A stretch of 64,000 bases of DNA from a bacterium (GCA_029565685.1 JAKQNR010000021.1:1-64000); one strand, 5' to 3'; positions 54,701 through 63,806 are shown, counted from the stretch's first letter. The notes: generated from the sequence alone by a model not told the origin. Numbers and translations: made by a program.

Positions 54701-55200
54701 CCGGCGCGGTCGCCCGCCACCAATTCACAGACGCCGTCGCCGTCCATGTCCGCGGCCATAGGTGCGGTGCTGCCCCAGTCCACCTCTTCGGGCAGGCTGT
54801 AATCCCACACTCGGCTGCCGGATCTTGCATCCAGGCAAATCACTTTGCCGGGATTGGTCACGACGGCCACACGCGGCTGCCGGCGCGCCATCCAGATAGC
54901 CGGCGGGTTGCTGATCGTCTGCCGCGCGTCATAGTACCATTGCTGCTTGCCCTGGGCATCGACGGCGGCGATACGGCCGGCGGTGGAACAGACCACGATA
55001 TCCACACTGCCGTCTCCATTGAGGTCACACACTCCTGGGGAGGTGTCCATCTCGCCGGCGCCGGGCTGATACTGCCAGAGGATCGATCCGGCTGCAGCGA
55101 TTGCAGAAATAAAAATCAGCTGCAGGGCAGTCATTAATCCCAACGCGGTCATCAGCCGATGCGGCCGGCGGAAGCGGTTATGCAAAATTGGGCTATTCAT
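51754..55200 (-). CDS. FG-GAP beta-propeller fused to DUF4091 (GH123-like) domain
   Basis: 1148 residues with a hydrophobic N-terminal signal/anchor (~15-38). Residues ~40-400 form a seven-bladed FG-GAP/PQQ-like propeller with repeated acidic loops (VCDLNGDGSVDIVV, MAADMDGDGVCELVAGD, VADLDADGNMEILLG, VADIDGDSVVEILIGG). A middle region with a helical linker (~410-760) follows. The C-terminal ~370 residues are a DUF4091/GH123-like TIM barrel: FCHTG-type strands, YALYPIDEPGLNEG (Asp-Glu pair at the expected catalytic site), VDIWCPNRNGYLLH, WTYECEHNAKHQSPLGYYR, GIGFWSYCTHN. GH123 members cleave N-acetylgalactosaminides; the substrate here is unknown. It lies between GH78 and the toroid lipoprotein, all on the minus strand. 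Confidence 0.83.
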   Translation of the reverse strand: MNSPILHNRFRRPHRLMTALGLMTALQLIFISAIAAAGSILWQYQPGAGEMDTSPGVCDLNGDGSVDIVVCSTAGRIAAVDAQGKQQWYYDARQTISNPPAIWMARRQPRVAVVTNPGKVICLDARSGSRVWDYSLPEEVDWGSTAPMAADMDGDGVCELVAGDRAGNLVCLSDDGSVQWTARCAGGINSAPAVADLDADGNMEILLGAAKSPLICFSHTGQEMWRAAQAAGSGSSPVVTDLQGDGAPEIVVGSGDGLSVYSRTGKLLWHHRMKKPVHDAISVADIDDDDRKEIIVADLFGHVACLEDNGAVKWTANAEQRVRRSPAVADIDGDSVVEILIGGYSAALHIFDPDGNLKERFPLHATMNAMPTVVDFKGNEQKTVLCAAGSRLIAMSWMTSPPQRSSPALWTQYRVASGRTGSDFISAPSKQPRITEIDYGPMYVGANHFNVTVKNPTSEPLQLTLGLEGNNAGAQENTIRSADSVFTAILPYSLNGQSAVNLTFKCQLSIGNKRLASREKSFYVIPFARDLADLSTTLSDIEATIPSLPDQAFVQEQLLVLNHRFTRIAEKSRTAGTLPVSQRSALQEDVAALRTDANRWLATCRAAAEAGNALAIYGANPWAPFGGMEEIVEARTQPAELALECFGNEIESAALNIANFSGQAMTVLISMDPLRSAVDSNQVHAAAGVFSFHEVLNIPTETLDYSADALPFIGQARTLILPAWEMRQLWVNVHSDSLPAGDWRCSFRVHSLQIESQSAVASLTIKRWPFTPAQPQPLRLCHWGYVHTSLLKDQPQAALEDQISHGTNVFVATGDQAPQARYDDQGNLVGAIDFSTHDEYMSRHAQHGIILFCGYQYGLKGPGPHFSPAWTKAYKAWLRAWVQHLQELGVGYENYALYPIDEPGLNEGLVEAFINYAKPIREVDAKVQIYTDPVGRATLQELQAMAPYVDIWCPNRNGYLLHQGAEKLAFLKSTGKTVWTYECEHNAKHQSPLGYYRAQSWLTWFRGLTGIGFWSYCTHNKNPWFMPDGGHDYLLIYSGNGVVSSKRWEAIRDGIEDYGLLVQLQQTADAVVGNPKAAKAVAAARDILTEQASVIAQYCGLDKAGTLPGMDGMAALRTLEDRRNQKITQVRSSIANAFRQLFEYSTSK

Positions 55201-55212
55201 GAAGAACTCCTT

Positions 55213-58200
55213 TTAGGGGCGCCAGAACAGTTTGGACGCCGGCAAGGGACGCCGGAGCGCAGCCGGCCGTTTATAAAACACTTTTAAAGCCTTGCTGCCG
55301 CCGGATTGAAAATAGGTCGCCTGAATGCGATGCCGTCCGGCCGGCAGGCGAATCGTGCCGCTTTTATCCATGGCGCCGTGTTCGCCGTCGTTGTTCACGA
55401 TCAGCCGGTCGTTGATGTAGAGCCGGCTGCCGTCGTTGGAGCTGGTGTAAAAGGTGTATTCATCCTGCTCCGTGATTTCGAGAAACCCGGTAAAAACCAT
55501 GGCAAAGTTATGGACAGGCAGATCGAGCCCGTTCAGATCGATCTGCTGAGCGCGCCCGCTTTTCACCGGCTTGAGTTTTTTGAAATCCGGCAGTTTGACA
55601 AAAGCGCCTTCAAACAGTTCCCAGGTGACGCCGTTGTTTTGCGGATCGATGAACTCGTAGACTGCAGAGGCCTTGGCGCTGGCGTGAAAGCCTGGTTTGA
55701 ACGCTTTGGCCTGCAGGAGTGCGGCGGACGCGATCGTCAAAGGACCCTGATACAGTGGTGCGGTTTCATTCGGTTCACTGCCGTCCAGTGTGTAATGGAT
55801 TTTCGCGTCTGCGGGTTTGGCCGTGATAGTCACGGTCAGGCTTGTTCCATGATGAAGAAGAGTGTCCTTGGCAGAGAGGACCGGCGTGCCGGCGAATGGC
55901 TGCTGCGGCGCGATCTGAAAGCGGGAGGAGGTGAACAAATAACTCCCTGACTCGATGGCAAAGACCGCGCGGTCCTGTTCCCGGCGAAGCAAGCGCACGC
56001 CGACCGCTTCAGCGGCCGGTCCGCCGCTTTCAGCCAACACGCTCTGTGCATCCGCCGGGATATAGATCGTTGCGCTGGCGTTGGGCGGCAAAGCGATTCG
56101 CCATTCAAATTCGTTTTGTTTGAATTTCCATTCACTATCGATGGGACCGCGGATCGAGCGGTATCGGGCCTTGACCCATTCCAGATCGCCGGTTACTTCC
56201 GGTTTCATGATCAAATGGGCATAGGCCGGCTGGCTGGGATCAGAGCGGATGCCCGCCAGGTGTTCGTAGAACCAGATCAGCAGATCGCCGAGCAGCATGA
56301 CGTGATTATGGGAGTTCATGCCGGCCTCGGCAGTGTCGCCGTTCCACAGTTCCCAGATAGTGGTGGCGTTCGCCTCGGCCATATATCCCAAACTGGGATA
56401 GGTGTTTTGCGCCGCCAGGGTGTAGGCGATATCCGGCCTGTTGTATTTGGTCAGCACGCGGTTCAGCCATTGACAGCCGATCAATCCGGTTCCCACATGC
56501 CCATCGGCCTCGCCCATGATTTTTTCAACCAGATTGTTCAAGATCGCCGCCCGGTGTGCTTGCGGAACCAGATCAAAGGCAAGGGGCAAAATCGAAGAGG
56601 TTTGGGAATTGTTGCCGTATTGAAGCGGGTCCAGGGATAAAAACCTTTTATTGAAAGCTGTCTTCATTTTTTCAGCCATCGCGGCATATTCGGCGGCGTC
56701 CTGATGTTTATCCAGCAGCCCGGCGAAGAACTGCATCAATTTCAGTTCATAATAAAAATAAGCGGTGCCGATGAGATCGCCGGCGGTGGTGCGTTCCGTG
56801 TGAGTGGTGTGGATCTGAGTGCGGTCCAGCGGGGGGGCGCACCAATCTCCGTATACGTCGCGGGTCATGATGTCGTTCTGCACGTAACGCTGCATGCGCC
56901 GGATCCATTTTTTCATGGTGGGATAATGTCTTTTTATCGCTTCCAGGTCGTGATACTGATCGTACAGCATAGCGGCCACCATGAGGTACGAGCCGGGCCA
57001 GGTGGTGTTGTCGTTATAGTTGGGCCAGTAGGAGGGCGCCACATCAGGGATGCATCCGTCCGTTGACGTCGCATCCTGAATGTCGATCAGCCATTTGTTA
57101 TAGAATCCGGCCACATCGAAGAGAAAACTTTCACCGCGGGATTCGGCGGACCGGTCGCCCAGCCAGCCCTGACGTTCGTCGCGCTGCGGGCAGTCGGTGG
57201 GAATGCTGCGATAGTTGCCGCGGATCCCCCACAGTGCATTTTGATAGATGCGATTGATCAGCGGATTCGAGCAGGCAAAGGCGCCGACCGGTCGTAGGTC
57301 GTCGTGCACCACCTTGCCTGAGATTGTGGACAGGTCTGGTGTGCCGGGAAAACCGCGCAGTTCCACATAGCGAAAGCCATGATAGGTGAATCGTGGTTCC
57401 CAGATCTCCAGGCCGTCGCCTTTGAGGATGTAGGTGTCGGTTGCTTCGCAAGTGCGCAGATTGTCGAGAGAAAGCGTGCCGTCTTGCCGCAGCGTTTCAG
57501 CGAACCTCAGGGACACTCGAGTCCCGCGGGGGCCGGATACCCGGAGTTGCGCCCAGCCGACCATATTCTGCCCCATATCGAAGATATAGGCGCCGGGCTG
57601 CGGGCTGGCTATGGAAATGGGATTCAGAGTCTGAGTGATTTTAATCGGTTCGATCATCTGGGAGGACAGCCGGTGTCCCGGCTTTTTCACCACCTGGGCA
57701 TGGCGCCAGGCGCTATCGTCAAAACCGGGTTCGGTCCAGCCGGGCAGCTCTTTGCGGCTGTCGTAGGTCTCGCCGTCGTATTCGTTGTTGGCCACGATGG
57801 GGCCGTCGGCGTTGATCTTCCAACTTGCATCGCTGACGATGGTCTCGCGGGTATCATCCTCGTAAATAATATTGATCTGCAGCAGCAGTTTGGGAAATCC
57901 AAAGGTCCTGGTCTGTTTTTCATAGCGCGGGGCAAAATAGCGTCCGTTGCCGAGTTGGACCGCCACGGCGTTTTGAGCCGGCCGGAGATGCGGCGTCACA
58001 TCAAAGGTCATGTAATAGGCTCTTTGGTCGTACTCGCTCAGTGCCGGCGCCAGCACCTGATCGCCGATTTTTTCACCATTGAGGTGCCATTCAAAGAGCC
58101 CCAAGCCGCAGACAAAAGCCGTGGCCCGCTTAATTTTTTTCGAGAGTACGAACTCGTGGCGCAGCATTCTCGCCGAGAGACGCCGTCGCAGTGTGTCCAC

Positions 58201-58734
58201 TTTGTCGTGGCCGACCGCCCGGTCCAGGCCGATCCATTTGGCCCGCCAATCCCGTTGCTGCAGCAATCCGGTCGTCCAGAACGCCGGTTCGCTCCAGGGC
58301 GTCACCCTGGCCTCGCGGTCCCAGACGCGCACTTTCCAATAATAGGTGCGATCGCTCTGCAATGGTATGCCCGCATAAAAAATGTGCGCGGTCTGTGATG
58401 GCTCCACTCGGCCGCTGTCCCAGGCATCGCCGATGTCCTGATCGAGATATTCCCGTGATGAGGCGACCAGGATCTGGAAAGCGGTAGATCGCTGTCCGCG
58501 CAAGGAGGATTCCAGCGTCCAGCTTAGACGAGGATGCAGCACGTCTATGCCCAGGGGATCGGTCCGGTATTCACAACACAGCCCGGTTAGGTGGAGGTCC
58601 TGGGACGCCGGTGAATTTGCCAGGATCGCCTGGTCGCTGCCAGCGAGCTGCGGTGAAACGCCTGTGTTGGCTTGGGGGGGAAGGGCGATAACGAAAAACA
58701 ACAGGGGCAATAACGCGGAGGAACGATTTCTCAT
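55213..58734 (-). CDS. GH78 alpha-L-rhamnosidase with CHB_HEX and PA14 tail
   Basis: 1173 residues from the ATG at 58734 (AAGGA in front; signal SSALLPLLFFVIALPPQA); an 83-codon longer frame would run through the divergent promoter region. GH78 layout: N-terminal beta domains (YRTDPLGIDVLHPRLSWTLE; RDWRAKWIGLD), then the (alpha/alpha)6 catalytic barrel with TDCPQRDERQGWLGDRSAES (~515-535, general acid region) and TTIWELWNGDTAEAG (~793-807). A chitobiase C-terminal-like domain (IHYTLDGSEPNE ~975) and a PA14 module (SSNDGSRLYINDRLIVNNDG ~1105) follow. GH78 removes terminal alpha-L-rhamnose from rhamnogalacturonan or glycosides. The tail resembles that of the GH28 enzyme at 16907. Confidence 0.93.
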   Translation of the reverse strand: MRNRSSALLPLLFFVIALPPQANTGVSPQLAGSDQAILANSPASQDLHLTGLCCEYRTDPLGIDVLHPRLSWTLESSLRGQRSTAFQILVASSREYLDQDIGDAWDSGRVEPSQTAHIFYAGIPLQSDRTYYWKVRVWDREARVTPWSEPAFWTTGLLQQRDWRAKWIGLDRAVGHDKVDTLRRRLSARMLRHEFVLSKKIKRATAFVCGLGLFEWHLNGEKIGDQVLAPALSEYDQRAYYMTFDVTPHLRPAQNAVAVQLGNGRYFAPRYEKQTRTFGFPKLLLQINIIYEDDTRETIVSDASWKINADGPIVANNEYDGETYDSRKELPGWTEPGFDDSAWRHAQVVKKPGHRLSSQMIEPIKITQTLNPISIASPQPGAYIFDMGQNMVGWAQLRVSGPRGTRVSLRFAETLRQDGTLSLDNLRTCEATDTYILKGDGLEIWEPRFTYHGFRYVELRGFPGTPDLSTISGKVVHDDLRPVGAFACSNPLINRIYQNALWGIRGNYRSIPTDCPQRDERQGWLGDRSAESRGESFLFDVAGFYNKWLIDIQDATSTDGCIPDVAPSYWPNYNDNTTWPGSYLMVAAMLYDQYHDLEAIKRHYPTMKKWIRRMQRYVQNDIMTRDVYGDWCAPPLDRTQIHTTHTERTTAGDLIGTAYFYYELKLMQFFAGLLDKHQDAAEYAAMAEKMKTAFNKRFLSLDPLQYGNNSQTSSILPLAFDLVPQAHRAAILNNLVEKIMGEADGHVGTGLIGCQWLNRVLTKYNRPDIAYTLAAQNTYPSLGYMAEANATTIWELWNGDTAEAGMNSHNHVMLLGDLLIWFYEHLAGIRSDPSQPAYAHLIMKPEVTGDLEWVKARYRSIRGPIDSEWKFKQNEFEWRIALPPNASATIYIPADAQSVLAESGGPAAEAVGVRLLRREQDRAVFAIESGSYLFTSSRFQIAPQQPFAGTPVLSAKDTLLHHGTSLTVTITAKPADAKIHYTLDGSEPNETAPLYQGPLTIASAALLQAKAFKPGFHASAKASAVYEFIDPQNNGVTWELFEGAFVKLPDFKKLKPVKSGRAQQIDLNGLDLPVHNFAMVFTGFLEITEQDEYTFYTSSNDGSRLYINDRLIVNNDGEHGAMDKSGTIRLPAGRHRIQATYFQSGGSKALKVFYKRPAALRRPLPASKLFWRP

Positions 58735-58848
58735 GTCATCCTTTCGATTAGATCCAGCCACAGTGGGGGGAGGAAAAGCAAAACAAAAAAGAATTAAATC
58801 AATTTGCTGAAAAGGTTCAAGTGTTTTTTTCCTGGATGCAGGTTGTGC

Positions 58849-58877
58849 TTGACTTTTGCTTTCAAGCGGCGTATTGT
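58849..58877 (+). promoter_or_regulatory. Candidate promoter for the DUF4434-GH3 gene
   Basis: TTGACT (58849-58854), a 17-base spacer and TATTGT (58872-58877), inside the 240-base divergent gap between GH78 and GH3. About 98 bases before the start codon. Confidence 0.4.
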
Positions 58878-58974
58878 AATCATACTCTCTGCACCCTTGT
58901 GGACATCGGCCCGTCGGCTGGGTTTCTAAAACGCCGGCGTCCGGAGGGAGAGGATCCATCGAAAGGAAGTGAGC

Positions 58975-61900
58975 ATGAAACACGCACTCTGGATTTTAAG
59001 CCTTGTGCTGTCGCCGTTTGTCATGGGGGAGAACACAGGCAAGGCCTGTGATGCGGCGCCTTGCTGCAGTCTGACGCTCATCCCGCCTTCGCCGGTGAGC
59101 GACCACATCGCCCTTTCGGTCCATGCTGCGCTGCGGAACGAAACAGCGCAGCCGAAGCGGTGGGAGGTGAAATTCTATCTGGATGAGGAGCGCGAATCCG
59201 CTCTACTGCATCAGGAGACGCGATCGCTGCCGGCCGGTTCAGTCGGCGGCATCTATTTCCGTTGCAGCACGCGAGGCTGGGCCGGAGATCATCGCATCCT
59301 GATGTGCGTGGATGACGGTGGGCGCATCCATCGTGCGGTGCAAAAGCTTACGGTCTATAGCAGCAAGGAGCGGTCCATCGGCCTGATAGACGGGGCCTGG
59401 AGCGGCTTTTATATGTGGGGAAATGAAGGTTTGCTGTGGAACGAAGAGCTGGTTAAAATGACCGATGCAAACTGGCGCGAGCTGATGTTGGCGATGCAAG
59501 AGATCGGCATGAACATTATCGTGGTTCAAGAGATGTTTCGTAATGCAGAGTATGTCGATGCGCACGACATGGAGCAACGGGGGTATCGAGGCAAATCGTT
59601 CTATCCCTCTCGCTGGTCCGCCGGACGCATGGAGATCGCCTCAGCCGATCCGCTGGAGGCCATCCTCACCGTCGCCGATGAACGCAAGATGCACGTGTTC
59701 GTTCCGGTCGGCTTGTATGCCTGGTTTGATTTCAGCGAGGGGTCGCTGCAATGGCATAAAAACGTGGCGACGGAATTATGGCAGCGCTACGGCCGGCACC
59801 CGTCGTTTTACGGTTGGTATGTTTCTGAAGAGATACACGGCTGGCTTTCTCCGGAAGATACAGACGAGGCGGTCATCCACCGTCATCATGAGGAGATCGT
59901 CCGTTTTTTCAAAGAGTTTCGGGCCCATGTGCGCGCTCTGGCGCCGGACAAGCCGGTGATGCTGGCTTCCAACAGTCACCATGTGCCGCGTGCGGCGGCG
60001 GTGTATCCCAAACTGCTGGCTCATCTGGACATTCTCTGTCCGTTCGGCTTTCACCGCATGCCGCCGAATGACATTTCGGGGGAGGAGGCGGCCGCTTTGC
60101 TGCAGCGGCTCTGCGATGACGCCGGCATGCATTTGTGGATGGACTTGGAGGTGTTTCTTTTCGGCCAGCATGGCGAGCTGTATCCCCGTCCCATCAACGG
60201 ATTGATCAGCGATCTGCAACGTTTTCCGAATTTTGAAAAGATTTTGTGTTTCCAGTTCTCCGGACTTTTAAACGCACCGTGGATGTCGCGCAAGCCCGGC
60301 GGCGAGGCCACGGTTCAGCTTTACCGTGATTATAAAAGCTATTATGATCGAAAAAAACAGGAACTCGACTCGAGAGCCTCTGTTCCCGCGGTTGATCTGC
60401 CGCTGTACAAAAATGCCTCGTTGCCGGTCTCGGCAAGGGTGCAAGATTTGATGCAGGCCATGACGTTCGAGGAAAAAATCGAACTGGTCAGCGGCCGGGG
60501 TTTTACCACTAAGAGAAATGTTCGCCTGGGTATTCCTGAGATTGTCATGACCGATGGACCTTTGGGGCCCAACGCCAAGGGCCGCGCCAGCAATTATTCA
60601 TCCTGCCTCAACATGGCGGCGACCTGGGATGATTCTTTGGTGCAGCGGCTCGGAGCGGCGATGGGGCAGGAGACCCGTGTGTTGGGGCGCAATATGCTGC
60701 TGGGCCCGTGCATCAACATCGCTCGGGTCCCACAAGGCGGTAGAACGTTTGAGGGTTTCGGCGAGGATCCCTGGCTGGTCAGCCGCATGGCTGTGGCTTA
60801 TATTAAAGGTGTGCAGAGTCAACGCGTCATCGCCTGCGCCAAACATTTCGCCGTGAACAATCAGGAGTGGAACCGCGGCGAGGTGGATGTGATGGTCGCT
60901 GAGGACGCGCTGCGGGAGATCTATCTCGCGGCTTTCAAGGCGGCTGTGCAGGAGGCGGATGTCTGGTCGGTGATGAGTGCGTATAACAAATTTCGCGGTG
61001 ACTATTGCAGCGCGAGCAGATACCTGCTCACAGAGGTGCTGAAGCAAGAGTGGGGGTTTACCGGTTTTGTGGTGTCTGACTGGGGGGGAGTGCACCACAC
61101 GGTGCAAACTGTCCAGGCCGGACTGGATCTGGAAATGCCGGACGGTCAATATTTAGGCGAGCCTTTGCGTCGCGCCGTGCAGACCGGCGAGGTGGCCTTG
61201 GAGCTCATCGACGAACAGGTCCGGCGCCTGCTGACTGTGATGTTCAAGGCCGGCTTGTTCGATGAATCTGTTGCAAGCTATGGCGGACTGGCGGACACGG
61301 AAGAGCGCCGCCGGCTGGCCTATGAGACCGCGGAGAAGAGCATCGTTCTGCTGAAAAACGAAGACCGGGTTCTACCCCTGAGCCTGGCGAACATCCGCTC
61401 GCTGGCTGTGATCGGACCCAACGCGGATGAGGCGAGGCTGTACGGCGGCGGCAGCGGTTATTTGCCGGCTCACTACGCTGTATCGCCTTTGCAGGGAATC
61501 AGGGAGAAAGTGGGTGATCGGGTTTCCGTCACTTTTGTCAAAGGCGGCCGTCTGCAGCGGCTGTCCCTGCCCGCCATTCCGTCCAGCCTGTTGCGTCCAC
61601 CGGCGGGATCTTTGGGCGACCAAGGGTTGCTGGGAGAGTATTTCAACAATCGCGAACTGGAAGGCGAGCCGGTTTTAACCAGAATCGACGAGCGAATTGA
61701 TTTCAATTGGGACGCCGCTTCACCGGCGCCGGGCGTGGTGGCGGCGGATCTTTTTTCCGTCCGCTGGAGCGGTTCGTTCGTCGCACCCGGCAGTGGGGTG
61801 TATGAACTCGGCGTCCTCAGCGATAATGGCTGCCGGCTTTACCTGAACAGCCGTCTGGTGATCGATTCCTGGATCATCGACAAAGCCAGCTCTCTGCGTT

Positions 61901-62856
61901 CCATCTATGTGCAACTGGAAAAAGACCGCGTCTATCCCATTCGGGTGGAATTTTTTGAAAATGTAGGCACCTGTGAAGCACATCTTGGGCTTGCTTATTA
62001 CGGACAGGGCAATGAAGTGGAACAGGCGGAGGCTGCTGCCAGAACGGCGGATGCGGCGGTGGTTTGTGCCGGTTTGAATGAGACGCTGGAGGGGGAAGGC
62101 CATGACCGGGAATCTCTTGCGTTGTCAAACGAACAGGTCCAACTCATTCAAGCTGTGGCTGCGGTAAATCCCAGGACCATCGTGGTGTTGAACAATGCCA
62201 CGCCCATTCTCATGAATGAATGGGCGGATCGCGTCCCTGCGGTTGTAGAAGCCTTTTATCCGGGGCAGGAGGGCGGCAGAGCGCTGGCGGATATACTGTT
62301 CGGCGATGTGAATCCCTCGGGCAAACTGCCGCTCAGCTTTCCCGCCAGACTGGAGGATTCGCCGGTTTATGCCACTTATCCAGGCGCGCAAGAGTCCGCT
62401 GATTATGCAGAGGGGTTGCTCGTCGGCTATCGTTATTTTGACCGAAAAGAGATCGAGCCGCAGTTCCCCTTTGGCCATGGCCTTTCTTTTACTCGCTATA
62501 GCTATGATGCGCTGTCCATTCATCCGGCGAAAATCGGCCGGCAGGACACGGCCTTGATTGCGCTGCGGGTGAAAAACAGCGGGGCTGTGAACGGCGAGGA
62601 GGTGGTACAGCTCTATGTACAGAACCGGCAGTCAATGCCGAACCAGCCGGTCAAGGAGCTGAAGGGATTCAAGCGCGTCGCGCTGCAGGCCGGTGAGGAG
62701 AAAACAGTATTTTTCAAACTGGCGGCCGCCGCGTTGGCGGTGTATGAGGTGAAATCCCATCAATGGGTGATCCAGCCAGGCGACTATGGCGTGTCGATCG
62801 CCAGTTCTTCACGGGACATTCGGCTGCAGGGTTCGATCCAGGTTCACCAGAAGTAG
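58975..62856 (+). CDS. DUF4434 glycosidase-like domain fused to GH3 beta-glycosidase with PA14 insert
   Basis: 1293 residues from the ATG at 58975 (AAGGAAG before it; a GTG two codons earlier is less likely). The N-terminal ~135-455 is a DUF4434-type TIM barrel: IGLIDGAWSGFYMWGNEG, GMNIIVVQEMF, HPSFYGWYVSEEIHGW (candidate catalytic Glu), PVMLASNSHH. Residues ~490-1290 are a full GH3 enzyme: MTFEEKIELVSGRGFTT, EIVMTDGPLGPNAKG, EGFGEDPWL, CAKHFAVNNQEWNR and nucleophile Asp ~702 in VVSDWGGVH. A PA14 insert lies at ~885-1010 (LSDNGCRLYLNSRLV), with an FN3-like C-terminus. GH3 enzymes remove beta-glucose, xylose or arabinose from ends. The gene overlaps the end of the SSS pseudogene by 13 bases. 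Confidence 0.92.
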   Translation: MKHALWILSLVLSPFVMGENTGKACDAAPCCSLTLIPPSPVSDHIALSVHAALRNETAQPKRWEVKFYLDEERESALLHQETRSLPAGSVGGIYFRCSTRGWAGDHRILMCVDDGGRIHRAVQKLTVYSSKERSIGLIDGAWSGFYMWGNEGLLWNEELVKMTDANWRELMLAMQEIGMNIIVVQEMFRNAEYVDAHDMEQRGYRGKSFYPSRWSAGRMEIASADPLEAILTVADERKMHVFVPVGLYAWFDFSEGSLQWHKNVATELWQRYGRHPSFYGWYVSEEIHGWLSPEDTDEAVIHRHHEEIVRFFKEFRAHVRALAPDKPVMLASNSHHVPRAAAVYPKLLAHLDILCPFGFHRMPPNDISGEEAAALLQRLCDDAGMHLWMDLEVFLFGQHGELYPRPINGLISDLQRFPNFEKILCFQFSGLLNAPWMSRKPGGEATVQLYRDYKSYYDRKKQELDSRASVPAVDLPLYKNASLPVSARVQDLMQAMTFEEKIELVSGRGFTTKRNVRLGIPEIVMTDGPLGPNAKGRASNYSSCLNMAATWDDSLVQRLGAAMGQETRVLGRNMLLGPCINIARVPQGGRTFEGFGEDPWLVSRMAVAYIKGVQSQRVIACAKHFAVNNQEWNRGEVDVMVAEDALREIYLAAFKAAVQEADVWSVMSAYNKFRGDYCSASRYLLTEVLKQEWGFTGFVVSDWGGVHHTVQTVQAGLDLEMPDGQYLGEPLRRAVQTGEVALELIDEQVRRLLTVMFKAGLFDESVASYGGLADTEERRRLAYETAEKSIVLLKNEDRVLPLSLANIRSLAVIGPNADEARLYGGGSGYLPAHYAVSPLQGIREKVGDRVSVTFVKGGRLQRLSLPAIPSSLLRPPAGSLGDQGLLGEYFNNRELEGEPVLTRIDERIDFNWDAASPAPGVVAADLFSVRWSGSFVAPGSGVYELGVLSDNGCRLYLNSRLVIDSWIIDKASSLRSIYVQLEKDRVYPIRVEFFENVGTCEAHLGLAYYGQGNEVEQAEAAARTADAAVVCAGLNETLEGEGHDRESLALSNEQVQLIQAVAAVNPRTIVVLNNATPILMNEWADRVPAVVEAFYPGQEGGRALADILFGDVNPSGKLPLSFPARLEDSPVYATYPGAQESADYAEGLLVGYRYFDRKEIEPQFPFGHGLSFTRYSYDALSIHPAKIGRQDTALIALRVKNSGAVNGEEVVQLYVQNRQSMPNQPVKELKGFKRVALQAGEEKTVFFKLAAAALAVYEVKSHQWVIQPGDYGVSIASSSRDIRLQGSIQVHQK

Positions 62857-63639
62857 ATATACAGCAACGCCGTCAGGGCGATCACTGCGCCGCCCATCCA
62901 ATAGACTTTGGGTTCCGGAGCGATGTTCACTTTTGCGATTGGGCCATTCCACCGGTGCGGTCAGGGACTTTTTCCGCGTCATCCACAGCATATAGGCGAC
63001 GACGATGATAAAGACGATGGCCATGTGATGCAACAGCGACCAGCTGTTAAATAAGGCTATCCACGATCGCATCGGCGTCAGCTGATTCAGTCCGGGGAGC
63101 GCAAAGAGGAACTTGCCGAACCGGCTGAAGCCATAGAGCGCCACGCCGAGGAGCAAGGCGCCTTTGGCCGCTGCCGGTGGCGTACGCTTGTTGAGCAGAC
63201 CGATGACGAACGAGGCGAGGATGCCGGGCGCGATGAATCCCCACAGTTCCTGGATGTACATGAACACGCCCTGGAAATGGGCGATCATCGGCGCTCAGAT
63301 GCAGCTGAGAACGACAAAGGCTGTGGTGGTGATACGGCCCATCCGGACGATCCGCCGCTGCGAAGCCTGTGGATAGAAAAATTTTTTGTAGATGTCGATG
63401 GTGAAAATGGTCGATGCGGAGTTCAGCCGAGTTAACGTGCTCATCACCGCGCCATATAGAGCGGCCATCATGATGCCGCGTATATAGGGAGGCAGGATGT
63501 GGCTCATCAGATAGGGATAGGCTTTGTCTCCTGCGGAGATGGCGCCGCTGTAGAGCACGGTCGCCAAAAGCGCGAAAATATAAGCCACCATGACCAGAAA
63601 ACCCAGAAAAACCATCCAATCGATCCAGTTCAATGCCAT
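62844..63639 (-). pseudogene. Broken sodium:solute symporter (SSS family)
   Basis: It starts MALNWIDWMVFLGFLVMVAY, the usual first span, then jumps after ~32 residues to a late SSS region (PPYIRGIMMAALYGAVMSTL, LNSASTIFTIDIYKKFF). About 250 residues are therefore missing. A TGA (63295-63297) stands where Trp is expected in SCI-x-APMIAHF; the same frame then continues (MYIQELWGFIAPGILASFVI). Near 62940 the frame shifts, and the family-type end VYWMGGAVIALTALLYIYFW is read in another frame to a TGA at 62844-62846. Full SSS proteins have 13-14 spans. Deletion, nonsense and frameshift together make it a pseudogene. It may once have imported sugar released by the neighbouring enzymes. Confidence 0.85.
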
Positions 63640-63806
63640 GCGTGGGCCTCTTGATTAATTCAGGCGGCATCGCCATGTTCACCTTCTGATCAATATAGCG
63701 CAGAATTTTTTGTCAGTCAGGCGGCTCTTTCTTTGATCACGACTTGGAACGCGGCCTCGATCCTTCATTGTTCTGCACCAGGCTCCGGCGCATGCCTTCT
63801 TGGGCC

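Noticed and set aside
53815..55137. A 440-codon antisense frame over the FG-GAP propeller
   Set aside because: The opposite strand has repeated DxDGDG-type propeller loops, so this is a shadow.
58734..58983. An 83-codon N-terminal extension of the GH78 gene
   Set aside because: It would overlap the start of the divergent GH3 gene and lacks a signal peptide; the internal ATG has SD and signal peptide.
63295..63297. The in-frame TGA in the symporter as selenocysteine
   Set aside because: The family position is Trp, not Cys, and the gene carries a large deletion and a frameshift as well.
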